From contig JAGNKY010000005.1 in the NCBI GenBank assembly GCA_017999895.1, forward strand, positions 1 to 64,000: a stretch of DNA of 64,000 nt. The letters run 5' to 3'. The stretch is from Bacteroidales bacterium (GTDB taxonomy: Bacteria; Bacteroidota; Bacteroidia; Bacteroidales; VadinHA17). The notes under the pieces were generated by a model, which had not been told where the DNA came from, did no database searches, and saw nothing but the letters and a program-made list of their open reading frames with translations. Shown here piece by piece: positions 56,066 through 64,000 of the stretch (positions are counted from its first letter, which is position 1; each line of letters starts with the position of its first letter). The translations under genes were made by a program, and so were the position numbers.

Positions 56066-56791
56066 CTAATTATAGGCGTTTCGTTTAGCGAGAGAAACTT
56101 CGGTAAGGAACAGCCCCAGAAATGCTATAGAGGCGAAATAGACAATATCTTTTAGGTCGACCACGCCTCTCGAGAGGCTGTCGAAATGAACGGTCATGCT
56201 AAGAGTGTTTAATATCTGACCTGCAAGGCCTTTCATGCCTGCGGAGATTATCTGGAAGATAATATGAAAGAAGAGTCCAATAAAAAGGGCTGAAAGGAAA
56301 GCCACAATCTGGTTATTGGTTATGCTGCTTGTGAAGAGCCCTATGCCTGCGTATGCAGCGCTAATAAGCAAAAGTGCGAGATAGCCGCAAAAAACAGCAC
56401 CACCGTCAATATTTCCAATTTTGGATACGGTTATAACGTAAGGGAATGTAAGGGCGAGGGCAATAGCTATCAGGATCAGTGTGGCAAGGTATTTCCCTAT
56501 AATGACCTGTCTGTCGGTAACAGGTTTGGTAAGCAGCATCTCGATAGCCCCGGTTTTATTCTCTTCAGCCAGCAACCTCATTGTGAGTGCCGGGATGAAA
56601 AAGAAAAGAGTCCAGTAGGCAATTGAGAAGAATGGTCTCAGGCTTGCCTGACCCGACATAAATATGTCTGAGCCCGATATCCATGTAAAGAATCCGCTGA
56701 AGCCCAGAAAAAGAACGATCATTATATAGGCTATCAGTGAATCGAAGAATGAGCTTAACTCACGTTTTGTTATTGTCCAGATCTTGTCCAT
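56066..56791 (-). CDS. ABC-2 type permease (GldF-like)
   Basis: The 241-residue protein has about six membrane helices. It shows the N-terminal amphipathic segment and ELSSFFDSLIAYI typical of GldF-like ABC-2 permeases, and AEENKTGAIEMLLTKPVTDRQVIIGKYLA, the conserved coupling region. It pairs with the ATPase gene 9 bases upstream and the GldG-like gene 24 bases downstream. The cargo is unknown. Confidence 0.88.
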   Translation of the reverse strand: MDKIWTITKRELSSFFDSLIAYIMIVLFLGFSGFFTWISGSDIFMSGQASLRPFFSIAYWTLFFFIPALTMRLLAEENKTGAIEMLLTKPVTDRQVIIGKYLATLILIAIALALTFPYVITVSKIGNIDGGAVFCGYLALLLISAAYAGIGLFTSSITNNQIVAFLSALFIGLFFHIIFQIISAGMKGLAGQILNTLSMTVHFDSLSRGVVDLKDIVYFASIAFLGLFLTEVSLAKRNAYN

Positions 56792-56800
56792 ATTTCTTTT

Positions 56801-57727
56801 TTAGTTCATTGTAAGTTCTCTGAATACATCTTCAAGCTTGGTTTCGAAGGGTGTCATTTCCGTAAGCACCCAGTTATTTCCAACGCAGAGAGAGAATATT
56901 TCCCTTTTTACCTCTTCCGATTTGCAATGGACATCAAAGCGGTTAAGGTTACGATCGGCAAATTCGACCATACTTACTGATTTAAGGTTTTTAAGCGATT
57001 TATATATTTCATTAGGGTTACCGTCTTCGATTCTTACTCTCACGATATCGGTTCCCTGGGCTTTTTTCCTTAATGTTTCAGCGGTACCGTCAGCTACAAG
57101 TCTGCCCTTATTTATTATAAAAATCCTGTCGCAGGTTGCTTCCACTTCGGGCAGGATATGTGTGCTGAGAATAACAGTTTTTTCGCGCCCGAGGTCGCGG
57201 ATGAGTTTTCTGATTTCGACAATCTGGTTCGGGTCGAGTCCGGATGTAGGTTCATCGAGAATCAATATTTTCGGGTCGTGAATCATTGCCTGTGCTAGGC
57301 CCACACGCTGGCGGAAACCTTTGGAAAGCTCACCTATTTTTTTGTGTTTCTCACTGTTAAGCCCTGTAATTCTTATCATATCCACGACACGGTTTGGCAC
57401 CCGGCTTTTTTCGATTCCATGCAGTCGTGCGCAGAATTCCAGATAGTCAATCACCGGCATTTCATAGTAAAGCGGGTTGTTTTCAGGAAGATAGCCGATA
57501 TATTTTTTTAATTCCACCGGATTATCACGAACTGATTTTCCGCCAATAAACACATCTCCCTCGTCGGCAGCAATGTAGCAGGTGATTATTTTCATGGTCG
57601 TTGTTTTTCCTGCTCCGTTAGGGCCGAGGAACCCGACTATTTCTCCGGTTGCAACTTTCATCGAGATATTGTCAACAGCTTTCTGGTTGCCGTATTTCTT
57701 TGTTAGATTTTCAACAACTATATCCAT
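56801..57727 (-). CDS. ABC transporter ATPase (GldA-like)
   Basis: The 308-residue ATPase has Walker A GPNGAGKTTTMK (near 35-46), the signature LSKGFRQRVGLAQAM, Walker B ILILDEPTSGLDP and the switch STHILPE. A C-terminal extension of about 80 residues is typical of the GldA/drug-exporter group. It is the first gene of a four-gene operon with the permease, GldG-like and DUF4340 genes. The gap 57728-57922 holds nothing recognisable. Confidence 0.9.
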   Translation of the reverse strand: MDIVVENLTKKYGNQKAVDNISMKVATGEIVGFLGPNGAGKTTTMKIITCYIAADEGDVFIGGKSVRDNPVELKKYIGYLPENNPLYYEMPVIDYLEFCARLHGIEKSRVPNRVVDMIRITGLNSEKHKKIGELSKGFRQRVGLAQAMIHDPKILILDEPTSGLDPNQIVEIRKLIRDLGREKTVILSTHILPEVEATCDRIFIINKGRLVADGTAETLRKKAQGTDIVRVRIEDGNPNEIYKSLKNLKSVSMVEFADRNLNRFDVHCKSEEVKREIFSLCVGNNWVLTEMTPFETKLEDVFRELTMN

Positions 57728-57922
57728 ATAGCATTAGTTTATTGAAATATGCAAAAACAGTCCGAAATTATTTCAATCGGTTTAAAAATAAAAAAATAAT
57801 GAGTTAAAAATTTGTTAAAAGGCGGCAAATAGATGATTTCAGAATGTATTATGAAACGTTTCAGCGAGAAAATTCGTATAATATTATATAGAGTATTGTT
57901 TGAAATTAGTGAATAAGTTGCT

Positions 57923-59455
57923 TCAAGAGTTTTCCGTTTTCTGATTCATTCTTTCCTGAACTAATTTTGTTACAGTGGTGAAATCAATTTTCCCGGTGCC
58001 CATTACGGGAAGGTTATTTATTACAATAAATTGTCGGGGTAGAGCGATACTGGGAAGATCGTTCATCATTTTCCTGAGGATTTCGGTTTTGTTTACCTGT
58101 TCCGACACCGCGGCTACAATAAAAGAGCCTTTCTTTTCGTCGGAGATTTCGACCACACAGCAAGATACTCCTTCGGGCAGATATTTTTCGAGTATGTTTT
58201 CGACCTTTACAAGCGATACCATTTCACCTCCGACTTTAGTAAACCTTCTGAGTCGTCCGGCATGCCACAGAAATCCGTCTTCGTCAAGAAATCCCATATC
58301 GCCTGTGTCGTACCATCCGTTTTTCAAAACTTTTGAAGTCAGTTCAGGATCTCCATAATATCCTTTCATTACTGAATCTCCCTTTACCATAATTTTTCCG
58401 ACCTCGCCAGGTTTACATTCCTCTCCTGTGTCAACATTTAAAATCTTAACCTGCGTATTAGGTATTACTTTTCCGATGCTTCCGGGTTTGTTAAAGCCGG
58501 GAATGTTTGTAGAAACGACAGGTGATGTTTCGGTAGTGCCGTAACCTTCGTAAAGAGTTACCCCATGTTTTTTCAGATATCCATCCCTTAGAGCTTCAGG
58601 GCATTTATCGGAGCCTGCAACCATTATCCTGAGCGATTTAAAATCGCCCGGTTCAGATTTGTTCAGGTATCCCCAGAAGAAGCTGGGAGTACCGACCATC
58701 ACAGTCGGCTTTTCTTCCCTCGCAATTGTAGATATAGCCTGGAAATCGAGCGGATTGGCATAAGTAACCATTGTCATACCATAATACAAAGGGGTCCACA
58801 GGTCAACCGTCAAACCGAATACATGAAAAAATACGAGGCTGGCAAGCATTATATCTGATTCACCAAGCTTTGCATAAATGCCAAAATTTTCGATATTCGA
58901 TGAGATATTCCGGTGAGTTAGTTCCACTGCCTTGGGCTCATTTTCACTTCCGCTTGTAAATAGTATTGCAGAAGTGTCATCTTCATTTCCTTTATGGATA
59001 GAATTAAGCAATGTATTTACCGGAAGTTTGGATTTAAGAGCAGCTTTTAGTTTTTCTCCCAGAGTAGCGCCCGACATAATATCTTCGATCATTACCATAC
59101 CGTCAACTAAAGGGCAGTTTATTTTTTCGAGCAATGATTTTGAAGTAATAATTGTCTTGAAATGGCATTTTTTCTGTGCATATTTAGCATTTGCCTCAGC
59201 GCCTGTCGAGTAGTTTATCATAACCGGCATCCTTCCACTCATCAATGCTCCGACAACTGCCAGGGCGCATCCTGCCGATGTAGGTATCATTATGCCAATA
59301 AAACCCTTGTCGTACTTATTGAATTTAGAGCTCAGGATAAGTGCACCTATCAGGGCTTTGGAATAAGTGAATTTATCTCCTGTTGATCTGTCGATAATTG
59401 CAAGTTTTCCTGCATGTTTTTTTGCCATCCGGACAAACTGCTGATGAAGTAACAT
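57923..59455 (-). CDS. AMP-dependent acyl-CoA/acyl-ACP synthetase-like protein
   Basis: The 510-residue adenylate-forming enzyme has ILFTSGSENEPKAVELTHRN (P-loop-like, near 165-185), YGTTETSP near 305, WYDTGDMGFLDEDGF and GKIDFTTV near the end. The overall sequence is closest in feel to the ligase half of Aas (2-acylglycerophosphoethanolamine acyltransferase/acyl-ACP synthetase) rather than FadD. It probably activates a fatty acid. It has no obvious operon partner, so the substrate is open. Confidence 0.85.
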   Translation of the reverse strand: MLLHQQFVRMAKKHAGKLAIIDRSTGDKFTYSKALIGALILSSKFNKYDKGFIGIMIPTSAGCALAVVGALMSGRMPVMINYSTGAEANAKYAQKKCHFKTIITSKSLLEKINCPLVDGMVMIEDIMSGATLGEKLKAALKSKLPVNTLLNSIHKGNEDDTSAILFTSGSENEPKAVELTHRNISSNIENFGIYAKLGESDIMLASLVFFHVFGLTVDLWTPLYYGMTMVTYANPLDFQAISTIAREEKPTVMVGTPSFFWGYLNKSEPGDFKSLRIMVAGSDKCPEALRDGYLKKHGVTLYEGYGTTETSPVVSTNIPGFNKPGSIGKVIPNTQVKILNVDTGEECKPGEVGKIMVKGDSVMKGYYGDPELTSKVLKNGWYDTGDMGFLDEDGFLWHAGRLRRFTKVGGEMVSLVKVENILEKYLPEGVSCCVVEISDEKKGSFIVAAVSEQVNKTEILRKMMNDLPSIALPRQFIVINNLPVMGTGKIDFTTVTKLVQERMNQKTENS

Positions 59456-59887
59456 AGTTTCGGATTTTGATTATTTTTTTTTAATAATTCGAGAGCTAAT
59501 ATAAATAATAAGTTTTATTTCACACGATTTCTGAAAAATGTTCTAAAAACATATTTCCTTTGTTGCAGATCTAAATTATTGTTTCATATTTATTTATGTT
59601 TTGTTAATGAAGCTGTAGGTTAGCTTCTATTATTTTGGTCGAAAACCATCAAAAATATATAGGTCAGGTATAGAATGTTGGATGTAAAATGAAAATGGAA
59701 TTTAAACAATAATTATTGTTATTAATATGTTTAACTTAAAATCTGCTAATGAATTATTTCATGAAGTTATTCTTATATTAATATATCATAAGTTGCAGAA
59801 AATAAATTATATACAATGATTGGTATTTAGATAATTAAATTATTCGATAAAAATTGTATTAATTTCAGAATGTAGGTTGTTACGGTT

Positions 59888-59895
59888 TAATTTTG
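59888..59895 (+). promoter_or_regulatory. -7 promoter element of trkH-trkA
   Basis: TAATTTTG followed by CA matches TAnnTTTG, 23 bases before the trkH ATG. The rest of 59456-59917 is AT-rich without recognisable features. Confidence 0.5.
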
Positions 59896-59917
59896 CAATG
59901 AATACGATAGTTCGGAA

Positions 59918-61726
59918 ATGAAAATAAGGGAAAAGATTTTTAAATTTTTATTTATCGCAGGCGACAAATACAAGGTTTTTGTTGAGTGGTTCAATGGTGT
60001 ATGTCGTTTTTTTCTTATAACCGCACTTTTTTTGTTTGTTTTAGGTTTTGTTTTTTATATAGGATTTCATTATTCTCCGGAGACCCGTGAAGGATTACAA
60101 ACGGTTTTCCGAATACTGTTTTTAATTCTTTTTTTATCGAAATATTTACCTGAAATATTGTATTTCAAAAAGTCCACGCGTATATCATTCATATTTAAGT
60201 TATTATTATTTGTTTTTGTTTTATGTGTTTTTCTGTCGAATTATAATATTGTAAATCATGAAAAATCACCATGGGAATTGTTTTATGGCAATAATTTGAT
60301 AATATCTGCTATTCTACTTATAGGTATCTCCGAGGTTCCAGGTTTATTAAATATATTGAACTATATAAAAATTCCGCCGTCATTAATATTTTCTTCAAGT
60401 TTTTTAATAATCATTCTTATCGGGTCGGGTCTTTTGATGCTACCAAAAGCTCATTCCGGGCAATTATCATATCTCGATTCATTGTTTACATCTGTCAGTG
60501 CAGTGTGTGTTACAGGGCTTATTGTTGTTGATACGGCGACAGCTTTTACAACTCTTGGTAAAATTATCATATTGTGTCTTATACAGATTGGCGGTTTAGG
60601 TATAATGACATTCACTGTATTTTTTGCTTATATTTTTACATCATCCGGTTCATCGTTCCGCGACAGGTTATTACTAAAAGATATATTCTCGTCCGAGTCA
60701 TTGAATAACCTGTTTAAATTACTTGCCAAGATAATATTGATTACATTTTTAACTGAGGCTGCAGGTGCTCTTGCAATTTATGCCTCTCTTGACCGTGAAG
60801 CAGAAGGCAGAATAATGTTTTCGATTTTTCATGCTGTTTCGGCTTTTTGCAATGCAGGATTTTCAACTTTAACAGATGGATTGTATTCTCCAGCTGTAAG
60901 ATATAATAATTATGTTCATATCTCGGTTGCCTTGCTTGTTATTCTTGGCGGCATAGGATTTCCGGTGCTTGTAAATGCGTATTCGTATTTCAAACGCTTG
61001 TTAATCACTTTAGTAAGAAAAATAAAAGGATCGAGACTTCCTGTTAAACAGGAAAGGAGGAATAATTCGACACGACTGGTTCTTTATACGACTACGATAC
61101 TGATATTGTTCGGTGCAGGGTTATATTATTATTTTGAATCTACTGGAAGTCTTAAAGAGATTGACAATAATCAGAAAATTATTGCTTCCTTTTTTGCTAG
61201 TGTTAGTGCAAGAACGTCAGGATTTAACATGGTGGATATTTCATTATGGAGTTATCCGACCGTTTTTCTAATGATACTTTTGATGTGGATAGGTGCTTCG
61301 CCTGGCTCGACGGGAGGAGGAATTAAGACCACTACTTTCGCTATTGCCTCACTTTCGGCATGGAACAATATACGTGGAAGAGACCAATTGAATTTAGGAA
61401 ACAGGGAAATAGGCAGTAAAACCATCTCAAGGGTATTAACAATAATATTTCTTTCGATGGCTGTCATTACAACAGGTTTCTTTTGCCTTTTGCTTGCGGA
61501 ACCGGAGAAGAATCCGATACACCTTCTGTTTGAATGTGTTTCGGCATTTGGCACAGTTGGTCTTAGCCTGGCAAATACAGGCAGCTTTTGTGACGCGGGG
61601 AAAATCATTATAATTTTTTTGATGTTCATTGGAAGAATAGGTCCGCTTACACTTTTTTCAGGGCTTATGGTTTCATATCGCAAAAGATATTCACGTTATC
61701 CTGAACTGGAAATTATTATCAATTAA
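59918..61726 (+). CDS. trkH: TrkH-family potassium uptake channel subunit
   Basis: This 602-residue membrane protein carries out K+ uptake with a TrkA-type regulator. The four pore-loop motifs are visible as TSVSAVCVTG, HAVSAFCNAGF, ASVSARTSGF and ECVSAFGTVG. Several helices precede the first pore loop, making the N-terminus longer than in E. coli TrkH (about 480 residues). The trkA gene follows after 16 bases. TrkG/KtrB-like naming is possible; the pairing with TrkA supports Trk. Confidence 0.92.
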   Translation: MKIREKIFKFLFIAGDKYKVFVEWFNGVCRFFLITALFLFVLGFVFYIGFHYSPETREGLQTVFRILFLILFLSKYLPEILYFKKSTRISFIFKLLLFVFVLCVFLSNYNIVNHEKSPWELFYGNNLIISAILLIGISEVPGLLNILNYIKIPPSLIFSSSFLIIILIGSGLLMLPKAHSGQLSYLDSLFTSVSAVCVTGLIVVDTATAFTTLGKIIILCLIQIGGLGIMTFTVFFAYIFTSSGSSFRDRLLLKDIFSSESLNNLFKLLAKIILITFLTEAAGALAIYASLDREAEGRIMFSIFHAVSAFCNAGFSTLTDGLYSPAVRYNNYVHISVALLVILGGIGFPVLVNAYSYFKRLLITLVRKIKGSRLPVKQERRNNSTRLVLYTTTILILFGAGLYYYFESTGSLKEIDNNQKIIASFFASVSARTSGFNMVDISLWSYPTVFLMILLMWIGASPGSTGGGIKTTTFAIASLSAWNNIRGRDQLNLGNREIGSKTISRVLTIIFLSMAVITTGFFCLLLAEPEKNPIHLLFECVSAFGTVGLSLANTGSFCDAGKIIIIFLMFIGRIGPLTLFSGLMVSYRKRYSRYPELEIIIN

Positions 61727-61742
61727 AATAATTGTTAAAGAG

Positions 61743-62426
61743 ATGAAATATATAGTAATTGGATTGGGAAGGTTCGGCTCAAAGCTGGCTTCAAATCTTA
61801 TGGATATGGGCCACGAAGTTATTGGAATTGATCATGACAGTGAAAAATTAGAAGAATTGAAGGATTCATTTACAACAGTAATGAAAATGGATACGACTAA
61901 CTTAAATGCCGTTAAATCGCTTCCCCTGGATGATATTGATGCGGTTATCGTGGCAATAGGTGAAGATATTGGTTCTTCCATATTAACTATGGCGATTTTA
62001 AAAAACCTGAATGTGAAAAGAATTATAGGCAGAGCTATAAACCAGATACATTATGACATCCTGAAGCAAATTGGAATTGAAGAAGTTATTTTACCGCTCG
62101 AAGAAGCGGCATTGCATGTTTCGTCGATGCTGCAACTCAGGAATATATTGAAACTGACAGAGATAAATCATGATTTTGTTATCGTTGAAGTGAATATTCC
62201 TTCCAAATATGCCGGTCATTGCCTTGATGCTATAAACATTGAAAAGAGATTCGACCTTAAGCTGATTGCAGTTAAAATACCTCCGGAAAAAAATATTTTG
62301 AGTTCGATTTTCAGGAGAAATTACAAGGTTTTTCCCGACTATGATGTCAATAAGCCTTTGAATGAGAATGATATACTTGTTATTGCGGGAAAAATAGCGG
62401 ATATTAAAAGATTTATAGAAAGTTAG
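61743..62426 (+). CDS. TrkA-type K+ channel regulatory subunit
   Basis: The 227-residue protein has an N-terminal RCK domain with GLGRFGSKLASNLMDMGHEV (the NAD/ATP-binding motif near residues 7-26) and a C-terminal TrkA_C domain (about 140-225). It is half the length of E. coli TrkA, which carries two such halves, and matches the single-unit KtrA/TrkA form. It sits 16 bases after trkH and gates its K+ flux in the cytoplasm. Confidence 0.92.
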   Translation: MKYIVIGLGRFGSKLASNLMDMGHEVIGIDHDSEKLEELKDSFTTVMKMDTTNLNAVKSLPLDDIDAVIVAIGEDIGSSILTMAILKNLNVKRIIGRAINQIHYDILKQIGIEEVILPLEEAALHVSSMLQLRNILKLTEINHDFVIVEVNIPSKYAGHCLDAINIEKRFDLKLIAVKIPPEKNILSSIFRRNYKVFPDYDVNKPLNENDILVIAGKIADIKRFIES

Positions 62427-62664
62427 CCGAAGAGTTCAATAAATTCTGCCAACAAATCAGAGTGGGCATTTTTTATTCTTATTTGTTGTTACTTTTCTTT
62501 TCTATATAAGAACGATGGGCAGTGAAAGTGTTTATTTAAAAAAGCAAATTAATGATAGATTATTATCTAACCTTTGAAATTAGGTTGAAAATGATGATTT
62601 TTAATCTTTATTCCGGCACCGGCATCATATTGTTTTAAAATAATCTTGATTATGGATAAGATAA

Positions 62665-63047
62665 AAAATTGGTTTATTGCTGAACTGCAAAGGGATAAAA
62701 TACGATACGATAGATTTAAAAATGCCTCAATGGACTCCTGGATATTATCAGATAACGGATTATTATAAAGAGGTAAAAAATCTATCGGCCGGAAGCAAAA
62801 GGGAATCAGAACTAACCTTTTATGGTTCAGTGAAGGAATAACGGTCTATTATGAATATCTTATGGTAAGGAGAGCGGGAATTATAAGTACCGATGAGCTA
62901 CTCGCAAGAATAGAAAATAACATAAATACGATTGAAAACGATCCTGGACGTAAGTTTCAATCTTTATCCCAGTCGAGTTATAATACATGGAGTGAAGGCC
63001 CTTTCGGCAGAAGCATTGGAGCCGGCAATTATTTAGGGGGCAAATAA
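62665..63047 (+). pseudogene. Decayed M61-family peptidase
   Basis: Two out-of-frame fragments resemble the M61 glycyl-aminopeptidase family. Frame 1 (62665-62841) gives KYDTIDLKMPQWTPGYY, the family's N-terminal domain, and ends at a stop. Frame 2 (about 62802-63047) gives NLLWFSEGITVYYEYLMVRR, then ARIENNINTIENDPGRK and NTWSEGPFG, and ends early. The catalytic HExxH region between them is missing, so a large internal deletion plus a frame change has occurred. No function is expected. Confidence 0.85.
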
Positions 63048-63095
63048 AGGATAGATGGATTATATTCCTGCAATATGAGTTAATAAAAAGTAGTA

Positions 63096-63160
63096 TGAGT
63101 GTGAGAGTGAGAGCGAGAAAAAAGAGCGATCGTGCTCGCTCTCGCTCCCACTCTCGCTCT
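63096..63160. repeat. GA/CT-rich intergenic tract
   Basis: The tract is made of GAGAGTGAGAGCGAG-like units on the plus strand, followed by their approximate reverse complement. It resembles the GA-rich tracts near 8990 and 45180. It overlaps the terminator-like hairpin. Confidence 0.4.
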
Positions 63161-63165
63161 TTTTT
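63118..63165. terminator. Possible bidirectional terminator
   Basis: AAAAAAGAGCGA (63118-63129) and TCGCTCTTTTTT (63154-63165) are exact 12-bp inverted arms, with A and T runs at the outer ends. It lies between the rightward trkA/M61 remnant and the leftward tRNA-Phe, where a two-way terminator would be expected. The adjoining GA-rich repeats can also pair in other ways. Confidence 0.45.
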
Positions 63166-63168
63166 ATG

Positions 63169-63241
<73 letters not shown>

Positions 63242-63358
63242 ATTTTCGAGTTTGCAAATATAAGATGCAAATTGTGTTTAACAAGTGGTTTTGAATGAAA
63301 TTTTTCATTTTGAATCATTTTTACGATGTAATACCTTTATATCCTTAAAATTTAATTA

Positions 63359-64000
63359 ATGGATATTATTTCTTATACCCTGCGTAATGGGATACGTGTT
63401 ATACATTATCCGGTAAAAAATATGGTGACTTATTGCGGGTTAGTTATAGGAGCTGGCTCTAAAAACGAATCCGATTCGGAACAAGGCTTAGCTCATCTTA
63501 CTGAGCACATGCTTTTTAAAGGCACGTCTACGAGAAAGGCATACCATATTTTAAGCAGACTTGAAGACGTAGGAGGCGAATTGAATGCCTATACAACTAA
63601 AGAGGAAACAGTAATACATGCATCGGTACTTAACTGTTATTTTGAAAGAGCAGTCGAATTGATTTGTGATATTGCATTCAACTCGGTTTTCCCGCCTAAA
63701 GAAATTGAAAAAGAAAAAGATGTAATTATAGAGGAGATAAATTCATGTAGAGATAATCCGTCAGAACTTATTTTTGATGATTTTGAGGATATCATATTTA
63801 AAAATCAGCCTTTGGGGCGCAACATACTTGGTACGAAAGAAACTGTCAGGTCGTTCGAAAGGAAAGATATCCAATCATTCGTAAATAAGAATTATTGCAC
63901 CGATAAAATGGTATTCTGCTCAGTGGGAAACATTAGTGCAAAAGAAGTAATAAGACTTACGGAAAAATATCTTGGAGAAATTCAGGAACGAACATATGGA
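63359..64000 (+). CDS. M16 family zinc peptidase (partial, continues beyond window)
   Basis: The first 214 residues of a pitrilysin/insulinase-type peptidase are present. They include the inverted zinc motif HLTEH in GLAHLTEHMLFKG and the third-ligand region KDVIIEEINSCRDNP with E about 75 residues later. The start MDIISYTLRNGIRV is typical. There is no signal peptide, so a cytoplasmic or processing-peptidase-like form is likely. The gene runs off the right edge. Confidence 0.9.
   Translation, partial: MDIISYTLRNGIRVIHYPVKNMVTYCGLVIGAGSKNESDSEQGLAHLTEHMLFKGTSTRKAYHILSRLEDVGGELNAYTTKEETVIHASVLNCYFERAVELICDIAFNSVFPPKEIEKEKDVIIEEINSCRDNPSELIFDDFEDIIFKNQPLGRNILGTKETVRSFERKDIQSFVNKNYCTDKMVFCSVGNISAKEVIRLTEKYLGEIQERTYG

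Overview
The window looks like a chromosomal segment of a member of the Bacteroidota (Bacteroidetes), probably an uncultured Bacteroidales or Marinilabiliales relative. The evidence is the division and cell-wall cluster in the Bacteroidetes order (mraZ to ftsZ with ftsQ and ftsA), a long MraY, a PASTA-tailed FtsI, the FtsZ tail, a T9SS sorting domain, a FISUMP lipoprotein, a glycine-lipid acyltransferase pair, a GldA/F/G-like ABC module, a Porin_10-type outer-membrane protein, weak ribosome binding sites, and promoters with the Bacteroidetes -7 element TAnnTTTG. No species can be named from the sequence alone.

Layout. 1-9 kb: tRNA-Ser(GGA), a TatD nuclease, DprA, glutamate dehydrogenase, TadA with a small membrane protein, AspRS, a barrel-less TonB plug protein and MiaB. 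9-13.7 kb: YebC, a lipoprotein, a SPOR protein and the glsA-glsB lipid pair. 13.9-31.2 kb: a complete dcw cluster read rightwards. Four exact 10-bp MraZ boxes precede it, and a porin starts two bases after ftsZ. 31.3-42.7 kb: housekeeping genes (MltF-like lytic transglycosylase, LolC/E-type permease, NamZ-like muramidase, aminotransferase, Gfo/Idh oxidoreductase) interrupted by two AT-rich type II restriction-modification cassettes. The first is a HEAT-repeat/methyltransferase fusion with a CfrBI-like nuclease; the second is a ThaI-like nuclease with its methyltransferase. 42.9-53.5 kb: a UbiB-like kinase with a phasin-like protein, then a block of exported proteins: a sugar-isomerase-like TIM barrel, FISUMP lipoprotein, papain-like T9SS cargo, two Tat-exported Gfo/Idh oxidoreductases and a GH172 glycosidase. 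53.6-64 kb: DUF4340 plus the Gld-like ABC transporter, an AMP-dependent ligase, TrkH/TrkA potassium uptake, a decayed M61 peptidase, tRNA-Phe(GAA) and the start of an M16 peptidase.

Intergenic DNA is unusually rich in repeats: a 52-bp element present twice (79-130 and 50650-50701), a roughly 250-bp element with palindromes and short terminal inverted repeats just before the first restriction-modification cassette, an 11-bp tandem array, a 7-bp tandem array and three GA-rich tracts. No insertion sequence, integrase, prophage or CRISPR array was seen.

The strongest less-ordinary items are the MraZ operator array, the HEAT-methyltransferase/CfrBI-like cassette, the paired 52-bp repeats, the M61 pseudogene and the papain-like T9SS protein with its altered active site. 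No clearly new multi-gene system could be demonstrated from sequence alone.
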